Source: Paraglomus occultum
Lineage: Eukaryota > Glomeromycota > Glomeromycetes > Paraglomerales > Paraglomeraceae
Length of the DNA: 52,927 nt
Assembly: GCA_910592205.1 (NCBI GenBank)
Contig: CAJVPJ010000057.1
Coordinates: 1-52,927 of the forward strand
Reading direction: 5' to 3'
This document shows positions 1 through 11,801 of this stretch, in pieces. The notes beneath the pieces were generated by a model. It did not search any database. It worked only from the letters and a program-made list of their open reading frames with translations, and had not been told where the DNA came from. Every line of letters starts with the position of its first letter. The first letter of the stretch is position 1. The translations under genes were made by a program, and so were the position numbers.

Positions 1-77
1 AGTCGATCCAGTTTTACAGGAAAAGGATATCCTCCCTCTAAAAATCTAATAGGAATTTAGTAAGAACAACACTTTAT
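1..77. repeat. 77-bp direct repeat, copy 1
   Basis: These 77 bases recur without a mismatch at 2094-2170. The sequences diverge straight after base 77 and base 2170. The left limit of this copy cannot be seen because the window starts inside or at it. It may be part of a long terminal repeat or another transposon end, but no retrotransposon gene is recognisable between the copies. Confidence 0.9.
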
Positions 78-109
78 TATTACATTACGTAAATTTATTT
101 TGTGACAAT

Positions 110-400
110 TTGAGTTACTAAATATGTTAGAATAGTTCTTCTATTGGCTCAGCACATTATTGGAAAATACGCTTTGAGTGACTGAATATGTTAGGATGGT
201 TCTTCCGTTGGTAGGCTCAACGTATCATTGTGAAAATATGCTTTGACTTACTAAATACGTTAATGACTATTCTTCCATTAATGCAATGGTAAAAATGCGA
301 TTATATGAAAATGGTATTTCATTATAAAAAATGCATTTCAAAGGACATCGTTTGAAGAAATATGTTTTGATTTACTAAATGCGTTGGCCTGTTAGTGAAG
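110..400. repeat. Degenerate tandem repeat, ~64-69 bp unit
   Basis: The phrase ttgagttactaaatatgtt and close variants starts at about 110, 174, 243 and 367. The first two units are 64 and 69 bp and share further blocks (tagaatagttcttc, ggctca, ggaaaata). The third unit is longer and has drifted. This is a small diverged minisatellite, with no coding signal in it. Confidence 0.7.
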
Positions 401-2093
401 CCGCAAAATTCGTTTGTGTGTCCATGATATGGATAAACAAATTGGTTTAAGCTAATACTCGTGCGCTTATCAACTGAACGACTATGAAAATTGCCAGCCT
501 CCAGCTGATTTATTTCTAAATATGGATGGATCGTGTGAATCTGCCAGATATCTTATAGAGGATTTGGCAGGCTCGTAGTGCACTGTTCACACTGTAGTGT
601 CTATCGTGGTGTCGTATAACACCATTTATCGACAATCAGCTCTTCAATGTTGAGGATTGAAACATTAAAAATTTGATTGGATTACTAATACCAAAGATAT
701 CACACGCTATATCGTCATCGTATAATAATAATGCGTTTTTCAATCACTTGGAGAGAAAGTCTATCAGATAATTTAAATTGCTCTATTCAACAACACAAAG
801 AATATAAAAAATTGAACTTAAAGAGCCCTTGTTAATCAGTTAATATTAATCGATGTGATTATTACAGTATTATCGTCATATTAGGGAGATAATAAATTTA
901 TCGACCATAACGTTAAGGTTTGTTATTTACGTGATAGTTGCCATCATTTTTATATGACTGATTTTTGAGACTACTGGCTGTTATCCCCTACGATAATTAG
1001 GTAATAAGATCACGTGGATTTCCCCATCAGCCGATTTCACCATCAGTCGTGACAATAATTGATGATTATGCTAGAAGGGAAGAGAATCAGATGCGCATTG
1101 CATAAACATTGGACTTACTATTTCGTCATTTTTTGCTCTGCATCATGCATGAGATGGAAGATTATCGCCCATTTTACATCGCAGATAACAAAAAGTCTAC
1201 GCCTAATACAACGAACTATATTACTAATTGCATCATCTTTATTTTACACAATGATGGCTGGAGGCTTAGCCCCCAATTTGTGAAGCATTCCCGTGTGAAC
1301 ATGTGAACATGATTTATGTGCTATCATTTATCCAGCCGTACTTGCTATTTTCGACAAAGCGGCTTTTCAGCGACTGGTTCTTATATAGTAATAGCAATAG
1401 GAAGTGCATAATAATAAGCTATTGTTTGTCGTCTTTCAAAAACGGAATATTGCATATAATTGGCAAGGATACTATATATACTCAACACGTTCGTCTCTGT
1501 TTAATATTCGAAAATAATACCAACAAATAATATAAAATATCCATTTCTATTACTTAATGAAATCACTTTTCACTGTCTCAATTGTAACGATATTAATCCA
1601 TATCATGTTCCTCCCAACCTCCAAAACTAAACAATAATAATTCTTAAAACAAATACTGTCGTTCATTGCTTTGATCTTACTTTCGCGCGGCACAATTACC
1701 CGCAAAATTCAACAATAGTAAAGGGAATATTTGTAGCAGTCGGTTCGTATATGTCATCGTAAAGTTTCGCAAACAAAAAGCTCTTTGCTAGTCAAAGTTT
1801 TAATCCAATCACTTTTGTTTTTAGCTGTCAAACACTTGGAGTTTACAATGAACCAATTGCACCCCCAGCACAATTTTTTCTTTGAAGAAGTCGAAACTTA
1901 TGAGATACTATCTGCCAAGCTAACTTACAAGGCGAGCTTTGTACTATAATTCATTACGCTATTATTTATTCCGAATTAAACGGTAACGAGGAAAAGGAGC
2001 ACGTGTTCGGCATTTTAGTTATTATTCTTGGGTATTGTAAGAAAATTATACGCAAAATAAAGGCTTCGGAATTGGTTATGTACTTTTTGACAG
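401..2093. other. No gene seen
   Basis: Only short AT-driven ORFs (under 80 codons) occur on either strand, without recognisable motifs. A block at 915-957 resembles one inside the inverted-repeat element at 11.3-11.6 kb (shared core tttgttatttacgtga), so part of this stretch is probably a decayed copy of that element. Confidence 0.5.
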
Positions 2094-2170
2094 AGTCGAT
2101 CCAGTTTTACAGGAAAAGGATATCCTCCCTCTAAAAATCTAATAGGAATTTAGTAAGAACAACACTTTAT
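2094..2170. repeat. 77-bp direct repeat, copy 2
   Basis: Identical over 77 bases to 1-77, in the same orientation, 2,093 bp downstream. Perfect identity in such diverged surroundings points to recent duplication, terminal repeats of a young element, or an assembly duplication. The left flank is tttttgacag and the right flank atttgctc. Confidence 0.9.
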
Positions 2171-2459
2171 ATTTGCTCTAATACAACAGCTTTGTCACAA
2201 CATCAGATAACTTTTGTTCCTTGCTAGCCATCGATCCTGTTCATAGTAAACCGATCAATATACTAATACAGTTGCTGTTACAATATGATATGGCCATCAC
2301 TTGCCTGCCGACAGGTCATTTCTCTACATAGACAGTCTTTTCCTTTGGTGTTATGAAAAAAAAATCAGTATGGATAAAAACAGGGAAATATTTATGCATA
2401 CAATATAGCCTTAACTATAATACACACCGTAATTGTTAAATTACGTGCCATTGTTCATA

Positions 2460-5101
2460 TATTCGGGAGAGAATACGACTGTATCCGAGATTGATAATTT
2501 AGTTTCAGGAGAGACCGTACCGCATAAATTTAAGTTTTGAGATAATGGCAGATGTCTCCTATAAAAACGTGAAGAAGAAGTATTAGTCAAGTATCAAGAT
2601 GAAATGTCTGAAACGCTTATATCTGCGCATTTATAGAGTGATATCTCTTTTGTCCCGATTGCGAGAGCTTGAATTGCAAAAATTAGCGATCGTAAGCTTC
2701 CATGACACGTCTTAAATCTTATGACTAGTATTCTTAATATGTATATGTTCTAGTTACATTTCCCATGTACATCTAACTTCAGCTCTTGATAAGTCAGAAC
2801 TACTATTACTATGGTCTAATCTTCAAACGGTTAAATATTGACGGGATTATCCAGTAATCTCAAACTCTGTAATAAAACCACACCTATTCCAGACGCCTTT
2901 TGAGCACATTTAGCATTGGCTTTCAGACTCACATTGGTATTCGGTTCTGGATGTTATACAACGACGCGATGAAGACACAACATAACGATTGCGCCGTCGA
3001 AATTTTGTAAATGCTAATACATAATAGGTCAAAGAATCTGGATCACGTGTATGTAACATTATGATGATTAGATTGGTTGAGCGTAAAACTTGTTCGCAGT
3101 TCCTCGGAAGCATGACTGGTGTAGACCAGGCAGAAATTGTTGCAAGCGTCTCAGGAGAACATTATTGCACGCTCTGATGTGGTGGTGAATATAATAATAA
3201 GGTATGTTTTGAAGAATGAAGAACTCGGAATGCGAGAAAAAAGAATAGTATTTATTGCTGCAAGCGACGTGCTGATAGATCGACTTTCCATTTATTTTTA
3301 GAGTGATCAAGTTCACTATTGACGCAGCAAAAATGGCAATGTGAGGATTGAAAAAAGTGAACTCAATCAGATTAGCTGCTGAAAATCAGATCCGAAAACG
3401 CTTCAGGATTTAAAAGAATATCTCGTTTTCTGTCCTTGTAAGACTGAGAAGAGTCAAATAGAAACAATTTACGAGCTCGAACAGCTAGAAGAAGTGATAG
3501 AAGAGGGCCAGACTAAGTGATTTTGTTTGATACAAATCTCCCGGCGGCGAAGAAATTGGCACATGATTATAGATTATAGAAACAGACCGTGGCGCTCGAA
3601 CCGCCTTCGAGGGTTAAGAGATGAAACGTACGAGATACATCTATCTGAATGGTTAAATTTCAAACTGAATACTTAAAAAAACGCCGTGATCCCAGAAATC
3701 AAACCAATGTTCGCGGCAACTGAAATTACCAGCATAGTCATAGAACTCGCGACGAGAATACGAAACAAATGATATCGAGATATAGACTGGTATAAAGCAA
3801 TACTGTGACCGGTAAAGAGCGTTGGTGAATTTATCAGATGTAATAATTCCCCCATCCTTGTCGGGAGAAGACGTGGAGTTAAGGATGAAAGACGAGAAAC
3901 AACGATCAAGATCAGTTTGCCCAAGCAACTTATACGTTCAGTTTCCATACATTTTGGAAAGAACCTAATTGTAGATGTTGTATGAACACCTAATATCAAG
4001 CATTCAAACGGGGGAAGGAAAAAAAAAGTATTACAGGCCGGAGCGATACTTTCGCATATGTATTGACTTTTCTGACCAAGCTTATAACCTTACCTTTCTT
4101 TCGCCGGTAGTTATTTGCGGCTGGGACTATGATAGTTTTTCATCGGCAAAAACGCTAGCGGTTAGTGAGTTAGTTTTAGTGAGTCAATTGTCAGGTGGTA
4201 TTTTGAAACACTCGATCTAACGTAAGAACTCGATGGCTTCTTTGTCATATTCTAAGCCTGCTCTTGTAGATTCGGAGATTTCTCGCCTGATATATTGTTT
4301 AAAATCGTTGGACGTTTGAGTACAATGCTGCTTGCCGAACCGGTAACGCAAGGTATTGAGACCATTACGATATACTGGACGTTCCGAAAAGAACCGACAT
4401 AACTGTGTCAATTATATAAGTGAATGCCCTTTGCCGATACACGTGAATTCTACGAATTACAAGTAATTAAACGACTTACACACAGATATCCTGGCATCAG
4501 AGAATGTGGACCGACGTAATATCAAATCGTAATGATATCAAATCAACGAACAATTATAGAGTCACTGAAACAAACGTTAAATCAACAGAAATCTTAAGTA
4601 AAGTTAAAGTAACGACTTCCGATTCTCGGCATATAAACTGAGATCCTTAAAACGTACAGCATTAACAAACATGCACCATAGCACAAGAAACGACAACATT
4701 GCTACATAAAGTTCACAGGGACCTAATTGTAGTAGTAGAATCAGTCCAACAAGGACGCAGAATAATCAAATTGTGTACTAAGAAAAAAAGATAATATCTC
4801 GTACCGGGACGAGATTATTGAAGACATACAAAGATATTAAAAAAGTTTGTGCAATACTGAGCCGAAAATCTGACGCTTAATCGTGATTGTTTGTTCCTCA
4901 AATGTAGCTACTACTGCGCTGTTGTTTACGTATTTAAAGTCTCATCACGACGTGAACAAATCAGCGAACAGAGGAACAGATAGAAGAGATCTGAAATACG
5001 AAACAAGTCTAATATTGAATGCGTTGCCACATATAACCCAATCAGCAAACCAGTTTTTTGTTTATTTGAAGACAGTTTACCGTGATTGTCGTTACCAGTA
5101 A
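2460..5101 (+). pseudogene. Decayed coding-like region, unrecognised
   Basis: Several stretches read as plausible protein but are broken by stops and frame changes. Around 2480-2700 a frame gives acidic blocks such as REEEVLVKYQDEMSETL. At 3383-3520 there are 45 open codons with FCPCKTEK followed by an E-rich helix (YELEQLEEVIEEG). At 3593-3985 one frame has only three internal stops and includes RLRGLRDETYEIHLSEWL. At 4883-5101 there is an open 72-codon frame. On the other strand 4217-4411 is also open (FKQYIRREISES), so strand assignment there is unsure. The codon make-up is richer in G, E and R than in the flanks. It could be one long dead gene or several transposon pieces. I recognise no family. 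Confidence 0.3.
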
Positions 5102-8100
5102 AATAATTTAGGGTTAGCTTCTCGATTTCTTAGTTTACCCCATTTGGACGCAATTAAATCTCGTTATTGCCAAATCAAAAATAATTTGTAAAAATAAACT
5201 CTGAACAGCGGTAAGAAAGTCGACATATATTTAGTAGATGTTCGGACTCCTCGACAGTAAATATTTAAAACGGGTCGTATTAATATGTGCCACATAACAA
5301 CAAGTTTGCTTAATGACTATTAGCCATTTAATGTATATCAGTCTGCGTGTGTATTTCAGAATAAAAATATGATTAATTTTTCAATTGGTGTTTGTTTTCT
5401 TATCTTCAGATTGTATGTCCACAATGTTCTGTATTGATAATAAACGTCTCTTCCTCATTTAAATAAAACACAGTACAAACAGATTATCGTTCTGAGCCTG
5501 ACCACAAATTTTAACTTACCGCAACTATATTAATATACACAATTATAAATTTAGTTATTAATTAAATGTTGCTCGTTAAAATTAATTGCGTTAACAGTCG
5601 CACAATTAATTTATATGTAGTACAGTAGTACACTGTAGAATAGACGACATAACGCAAATATGCTTGCTTTGATTTTTGTATATTCTTCAATGAAAGTAAG
5701 TACCTATCAAGCAACATATGAAAATTATAATAACTACATAGCTGACAATTTTCAGTTAGCTCTATTTTGCATACTTGTGCTACATAATAAATGACGCCAC
5801 ATATCATATTGTTCGTTATCTTTCATCTGACTATCAAAGTGAAGAGAAGAGAGGAGGGATGCAGATAGTATCAGCAATTGTTGAATCAACACTTTCTTTG
5901 CGATACAATTAAATAGATGTAAGCCTTCAAACACTGAAAAATGACATCTATTGAAAACATTAATGCTTATTTATTTGCTCGACAATTATTGTTATTGAAT
6001 ATCGAGTTAATTGTATACACAAAGTATGTAAGATTTGCGAGACCAATTGTTTACGAAGATATATCTTCGACCCTTGGTAACATAATAAAAACACAAACAT
6101 GTCAAGCCTCGTAACGAGAGGATTTCCGAAATTGCGCCTTAAAAAGCAATTTTTATTTATGGTTTAAATAATAATGCACTGATAAGAATCTTTAAATTGT
6201 ACGTTCAAAAATTAGTAAACTATAAATATAAGCCTCATCGGCCATGTGAGAAAATTAGAGCCATCTTTAACTATCTTTCTTGGCTACTGAAAAAGTATAT
6301 TTGAGAATTAATCCAATAAATCGAATATGATAGTGACAATTCTACTATTAAATTTCAAACATGCAAACGTACTAAAAAAAAAAGAGACAAGTGTTAACGC
6401 ATCTTGTTACTCATGACAAGAAATTGATATAGACGTAGTAGTCTATTGTGTAAATAAACAACTCTCAAATGCAAGAGAGCTTAATTACTGAGTAGTAAGC
6501 GTGCTTTCTAGACGTAAAAACTGACAAATTATTGCCAAATGGTAAAAAAATTTACGTCTTAGTTGTTCTGCCGCGTTGCCAAGTGACTTGATGCACAGAA
6601 TTTCTACTGGTCCGGTTGTTTTCAACATTAACCCAATAAGAAACTACTTCTTTAGAACTTTATATTCGAAGAATCGTTCTTTTCTTTTAAGTATTATGCG
6701 GGTAGAGGAAAGTTGTGCCGATTTTTTTTCATAAGAACAAACATTGCCCAACGTTCGTAATTTGTTTCAGTAATAAGCACATATCGTAAAAAACGTTCGT
6801 GAGATTTTCCGTTTCCGTCGATATAGTCAACAGAGAACTCGGTTAAAAAGATATCATAAACAGTGTACATTGTTTGTTGATAGCGGATTAGTTGTTGTTT
6901 GCCCGAACGGCAACAGCATCTTCGGACAATTTTGGACTTTGGAGAACGTCTAGTAATTACTTGGCCAAGACGTCGTGTTTGACGCCTTCTCATAATGCGC
7001 GGGTTTCCGCGTGTTCTGTGCAGATGTGTCCTCTGTTGCATGCCTGCCTTGATGAAGCGTGGACGAAAGTTACTAATATTACTTGTCTATTTTTTTTTTG
7101 AGAGATGGAGAGATAGATTTGGATTTGATTGTAATGCTGTAATAGGCGAGATGTCGAACGTTAGGTCAAACCCGCGAATGTGATGACAGTGAAAATTGTG
7201 TTGATTTTATACTTTTTGTGAGAGAGGTAACACAGTTTTCGAAATATGATGCTGCAGCATACTTGCTTAATTAACATGATGGTATTTTAATTTATCTTGG
7301 GTTATTAACCTATAAAATTGGCGTAAGTATGCTCTTTAATAAGGAAGAGCTAATTAAAAAACAACAGTAATAGTTTTAAACATGGACGTTGGAATTTGTT
7401 CCGTTAAAATGTATTTGTAATAGTAAGAAATAACACCAATAAATATAAATTATAGTCTAAATGTAATATCGTGATAGACTTTTAACATATAATTAAAAAC
7501 GTTTATCAAGCAAACTTTTACAACTTATATAAAGGGCGACTGGTTTGGCTTTAACTATCAATGCAAAGTGTTCAATAAACATAGCCATGCCATGCTAATT
7601 GGGTTGCTTATATTACGCTAACTATTATTATTATGTTGACAACATTTTACAGATAGATTTTATACGATAATTGCCCGAATATTTACAAGATGCATCTTTT
7701 ATAAGATTCCCAATTTGCAGTAGAACAGAGTTTTTTTCACATACAGTCGGCGCCGACAAAATTCGAAACATCACACTTAACTACCACTTGACTTATTTGG
7801 CTTTTTGTTTGATTGTGGAACAAAAGCAAACTCCATAGTGGGGAAGCCGAATTAATTATCCGAAAGTTACTAGGTCTAATAATTTAGTATAATTTTCAAT
7901 CAATTATCGTTAACATTTAGTATTTTTAATACCGGTAGCCAGAAAATATTGTAAAAGAAATTTGTTTCTTTCTGATATCTTCCGCTTGTGTTTTTCTGAT
8001 TTCTTCGACTTTATAGTTAGCGTCGTGAGTTCCTATTCGAGTATGATAGTTGAATACAAGGAGGGGTAGTGCGTTGCATGTGTAACAAACAGAGAACATC

Positions 8101-10333
8101 TGATGAACATCCGGATTTAACCCGTTTCGGGATTATCACGTTACAATAATCCTACGCACGAATAAATTACATTAAATGATGTTCAACACAATACATTTTA
8201 TGTGATAAAGTAAAGCAACCCCGACATCACAGAATGGTCTGGAACATTTCAATAAACGAATTTATCACACATTCTATGTTTAGAGATTAAAATTCATTTC
8301 CTCAATCTGCCATGAAACATGCCATAAATGTTTATCAGGCATACAAGAAAAAAGTCCGACGCACACCTTTGAATACATGTTACTTTCCCAACATACAGTA
8401 AGTACATCACAAGTATCAAAATTTTGATGTTTGGAACATAGTTTTGTGAACTAACCGAAATATATCTGTTATCTTATTGTATCAAAATAGGCAAACTTGA
8501 CGATTGTCAAAAGTTTATACGACTGTTTCAGGATTGACAAGAGTCAATGCCATATCGAATTAGAAGAGAGCGAACTGCTTATATTTTGCGCAAACCCCAA
8601 TGTTTATGACGTCACATTTAGCAACAATCGGTATATCTTGCCTAGTACAAATGAAAAGGTGTGCTACCGAACAGAAACCAGACTGCGCCTACAAAGTCTT
8701 TGTTCTATTACAGGTAGCGGTACAAATATCTGTTCACGTTCTTATTATTTGATATGTGTAATCCGTAATTGTTACTTGCATATCTTGTCATATATTAGTA
8801 AGCTGCAGCAAATTTTTTCAAAATAAGATGCTTTAAGGGCTAAGCAAACCTCAACGAAGGTACTCGTACTTGTTATTGTGTAAAAGTTGACATGCAATAA
8901 AATGTTACATCAATTGTTCATGCTTTAACATAGTATTCACATGTTGTCTTAATTAAACTGATTATTATTATGCAACGTTAAATACATGATTCCACACTGA
9001 CATTCCATCCCCGCGTTTCAGATAAACAAACAACAAAGTTTGCTTATTATTATGCTCTCATCTTCCTTCGGCTTCTAAGCTATTCAACAATACTAAGTAT
9101 TGTGGTAATACAACTTATAATAGCCAAATTACTGTTATTTGCAAGCTTGCGTGTAATTGCTTCTTTGTTGAAAAACTTTAGGTATTATCCGAACAAAGTA
9201 AGATAGTATGCATCACGTGGGTAATTCATAAACTTTATTTAAAAATTTTAAGTTTAAATTAACCCGATACTAAATTTCCCGAACAAGACAAGACGTAAAC
9301 GTCAACAAATTGTACGGCGGGTATTCGTAATATACCATAAATATATCTTCGCTAAATTGACTTATTTCTAAATTGGATAGCCAACATGTTAACTATTATA
9401 CCATATATACATTTATTAGAAGTTAGGAATAAATTGCGTCTTATTTTGACCCCGACTAAATAAATGCCAATCAACAAAAAACAAACGGTTTCTATGTCTT
9501 TATTTGAATAATAACAAGTTTTCTTTGTTCTCATATTAATATCATGGGATCTATTTACGGCAATATTAAGGGGTGTGTTAAAGATACTAATCAATTATTT
9601 AATTAATTATAAAATCAAGAAACATTAGTATTAGTTTAATTTCGGTGTGCGTAAAATTCATCGACTGTGAGCAAAATAGATTTACACATCTACCATTTTA
9701 AAATAGTGCGCAACTGTCTTTTTTTAATATTAGCAAAAAAAAAAAAGGCCGTCGGAAAATTTTACAAAACAATTGTCTGCCTGTCCATTTTTATAAAAAT
9801 ATGCCCGATTAAATTAAAAGCCTAGGAACCATTAACGAGTTGTACAACTTACCTATTTTACAAAATTGGAAAACGTATAGATAATATCTTACGAGATAGA
9901 TGAAAAATTGTCATTTAGTTCGCAATAAAGTGACACATATTATCTGTTATCTTTCATCGATACCTAGGTTGAAAATTACGTCCTACCGTCTACGCCAATA
10001 AAAATTCCGTTTCTGTTCGTAAATGGGAATAATCAAAGATTCTTTGTCTGTTAAACTCGTTTATTGTAGCTCAAAAGTCGAAGAACAATTGACTTGAAAC
10101 AGTGTATATAATATTGTCCTGTCCGACTGTAAGTTGTAATGTTCGATACCTTTTATATTTTATTATATTCAAATTAATTTTCTTCGTCGGTACCAATAAT
10201 ATTATTTGAGCCATAAACATAAAAGTAATTATTATTTTTTTAATTTTCTAACAATAAATAATAGATGCATGACAGTTTGGTTGATTTTCAACACTGATTT
10301 CTATTATCTTTACTTTATCATTAATTTTTGCAG
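5102..10333. other. No gene supported
   Basis: Mostly AT-rich and without recognisable motifs. A 115-codon minus ORF at 6694-7041 begins very arginine-rich (RRRQTRRLG) and lies in a locally GC-richer patch. A 109-codon + ORF lies at 8497-8826. Neither has a motif I know or visible splice partners, so I do not call them genes. A 12-bp palindrome gtcggcgccgac sits at 7746-7757. Confidence 0.4.
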
Positions 10334-10490
10334 ACACATTGCTGGACTGGCATCCATTGTACAGATTTCCATTCTACAAATTGTCTTATCTCTTTAGGCA
10401 ACTCTTTTTCATCAAGAGTATTCCAAACTCGACGGCACGTATCTGACCAATGCTGTGCAGTGGCAATACAAACCTCTGTGTGGCAGATTA
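10334..10490 (-). other. Exon-like fragment, unrecognised
   Basis: Read on the minus strand, this interval gives about 50 codons without a stop, with coding-like composition and several Trp and Cys (QHWSDTCRRVWNTLDEKELP, then EIRQFVEWKSVQWM). The flanks fall back into AT-rich noise. It could be an exon of an unknown gene or a piece of a transposase. No start, donor or acceptor was fixed with confidence. Confidence 0.25.
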
Positions 10491-10499
10491 AAACGACAC

Positions 10500-11321
10500 C
10501 AGATTAAAAATATTGAGGTTTTCTTGGAACTTTTTTCAACCCATCTGAAGCTTACTTATATATTATATCTTTTATTAACAAAAGTTATCCTAAATTCTAA
10601 TCCAAATTGCAAAAAATTTTTTTGTTCTAATCTGTCACACTACTAAGTACTAAGCGCAGCATTCAAATTTGTGTCACTAGAACTCAGCTGGACATGTTTA
10701 TAGCACAGAGCAAAGTGTCATCGCTTGGACTTGAACTATACGGTTAGGATTGATAAAAAAGTGGTTAAGGTTAATAAAAGATAGACTCAATACCAAGGTA
10801 GATTGCATTGAAAACAAGGTTGTTATCCTAGCGCTAAATATTAATATAAGTTGCAGCAATGAGAATCTAGGACTATTTTGTAGTAGTAGAGACAGATAAT
10901 TTAAATCGTTGGGGCTATTAATATTAAATCAACAATATAAATACCATACTTTAATCTTGTCTTGGTCTCATACAACAGAATTTTTTCTAGTAAAAGGGCT
11001 TGACATAAACATGTTGATGGTTGAGATATCAAATTAAAATAAGGAATATAAATAACACTACAGCAAAATATAAAATTGTGAAAACATTAGCAAAAATGAC
11101 CGATAGTAACGGGTTTTGTAGAGCTGATCCAAGTATTAATAGAACAATAAATAATAGACATTACTGATTATGTAACTGATTATACCTAATTCTACATCAT
11201 ATTATCATAAAATATCTATTACTATATTACCATTTATTATTATTGCCTCAAAAGCATGTAAATTGATAAAGTACACTCAAATATGAAAACTAATTACAAT
11301 AATTAAAACTATTTTGAGACC
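10500..11321. other. No gene seen
   Basis: AT-rich sequence with short ORFs only and no splice-linked coding pattern that I can support on either strand. Confidence 0.5.
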
Positions 11322-11564
11322 ACCGTATATCATCGTGAATAAGCACACCAACCCCCATGATTACCATGATTACCCGTACAATGTACCCCTCATTAACAAT
11401 TTATTACATAATACACGTGATTATAAACCTTCTATATAATACAATTCTGGTTACTGTGATTACTATAAACGAACCCCCTAAGTTTGTTATTTACGTGACG
11501 GTTTTGCCGATAATTTTCATATAATCGAGGGAGTGTGCTTATTTATATTCACAATGATATACGG
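11322..11564. mobile_element. Short terminal-inverted-repeat element (MITE-like)
   Basis: The left end (11322-11349, beginning accgtatatcatcgtgaa) is matched in inverted orientation by the right end (11533-11564, ending caatgatatacggt), with one small insertion in the right arm. The ~180-bp interior has no coding frame and carries repeated gattac-type motifs. A block at 11481-11525 is similar to 915-957, suggesting at least one more decayed copy in the window. Size and arms fit a non-autonomous DNA transposon, superfamily unknown. Confidence 0.6.
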
Positions 11565-11711
11565 TACCCATTACTGGTTTTCTTGGTAACAAACATACAA
11601 ACTATTACTATACTGAAAAGTATAGATAAAGAAGAAAGGACAAGATCTGGAGGCAAAAATTAAGGTAAAGAGAAGAAGTAACCATCAGGGGAGCCGTTCA
11701 TTTCTCGACAA

Positions 11712-11801
11712 TTTATTTCCCCGACAATTATTTTCGACAATTTCTGCTAAAATTATCTTAGGGCCGAAATATTTATTGGGAATAATTGTCGGGGAAATAA
11801 A
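11712..11801. repeat. Foldback element with perfect 21-bp arms
   Basis: The arm tttatttccccgacaatta plus tt at 11712-11732 is the exact reverse complement of 11781-11801, leaving a 48-bp loop. Within the loop and just upstream, further copies of the cgacaatt core occur (11706 and 11734 area). The same core in a similar foldback lies at 31758-31843, and a weaker one near 45.1 kb. This is a short foldback or MITE family defined by the word ttTCnCCGACAATta. Confidence 0.7.

Noticed and set aside
1-2170. LTR retrotransposon bounded by the 77-bp repeats
   Set aside because: No gag/pol motif, primer-binding site or polypurine tract was found between the repeats, so only the repeats are reported.
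6892-7101. DNFGL on the + strand, resembling a kinase DFG motif
   Set aside because: No other kinase landmark lies on either side, and the opposite strand is equally open. Treated as coincidence, unlike the ordered motifs at 46-50 kb.
8101-8140. ctgatga followed by a cgtttcggg stretch, hammerhead-like
   Set aside because: The CUGAUGA and GAAA elements fall on opposite strands, so no core can form.
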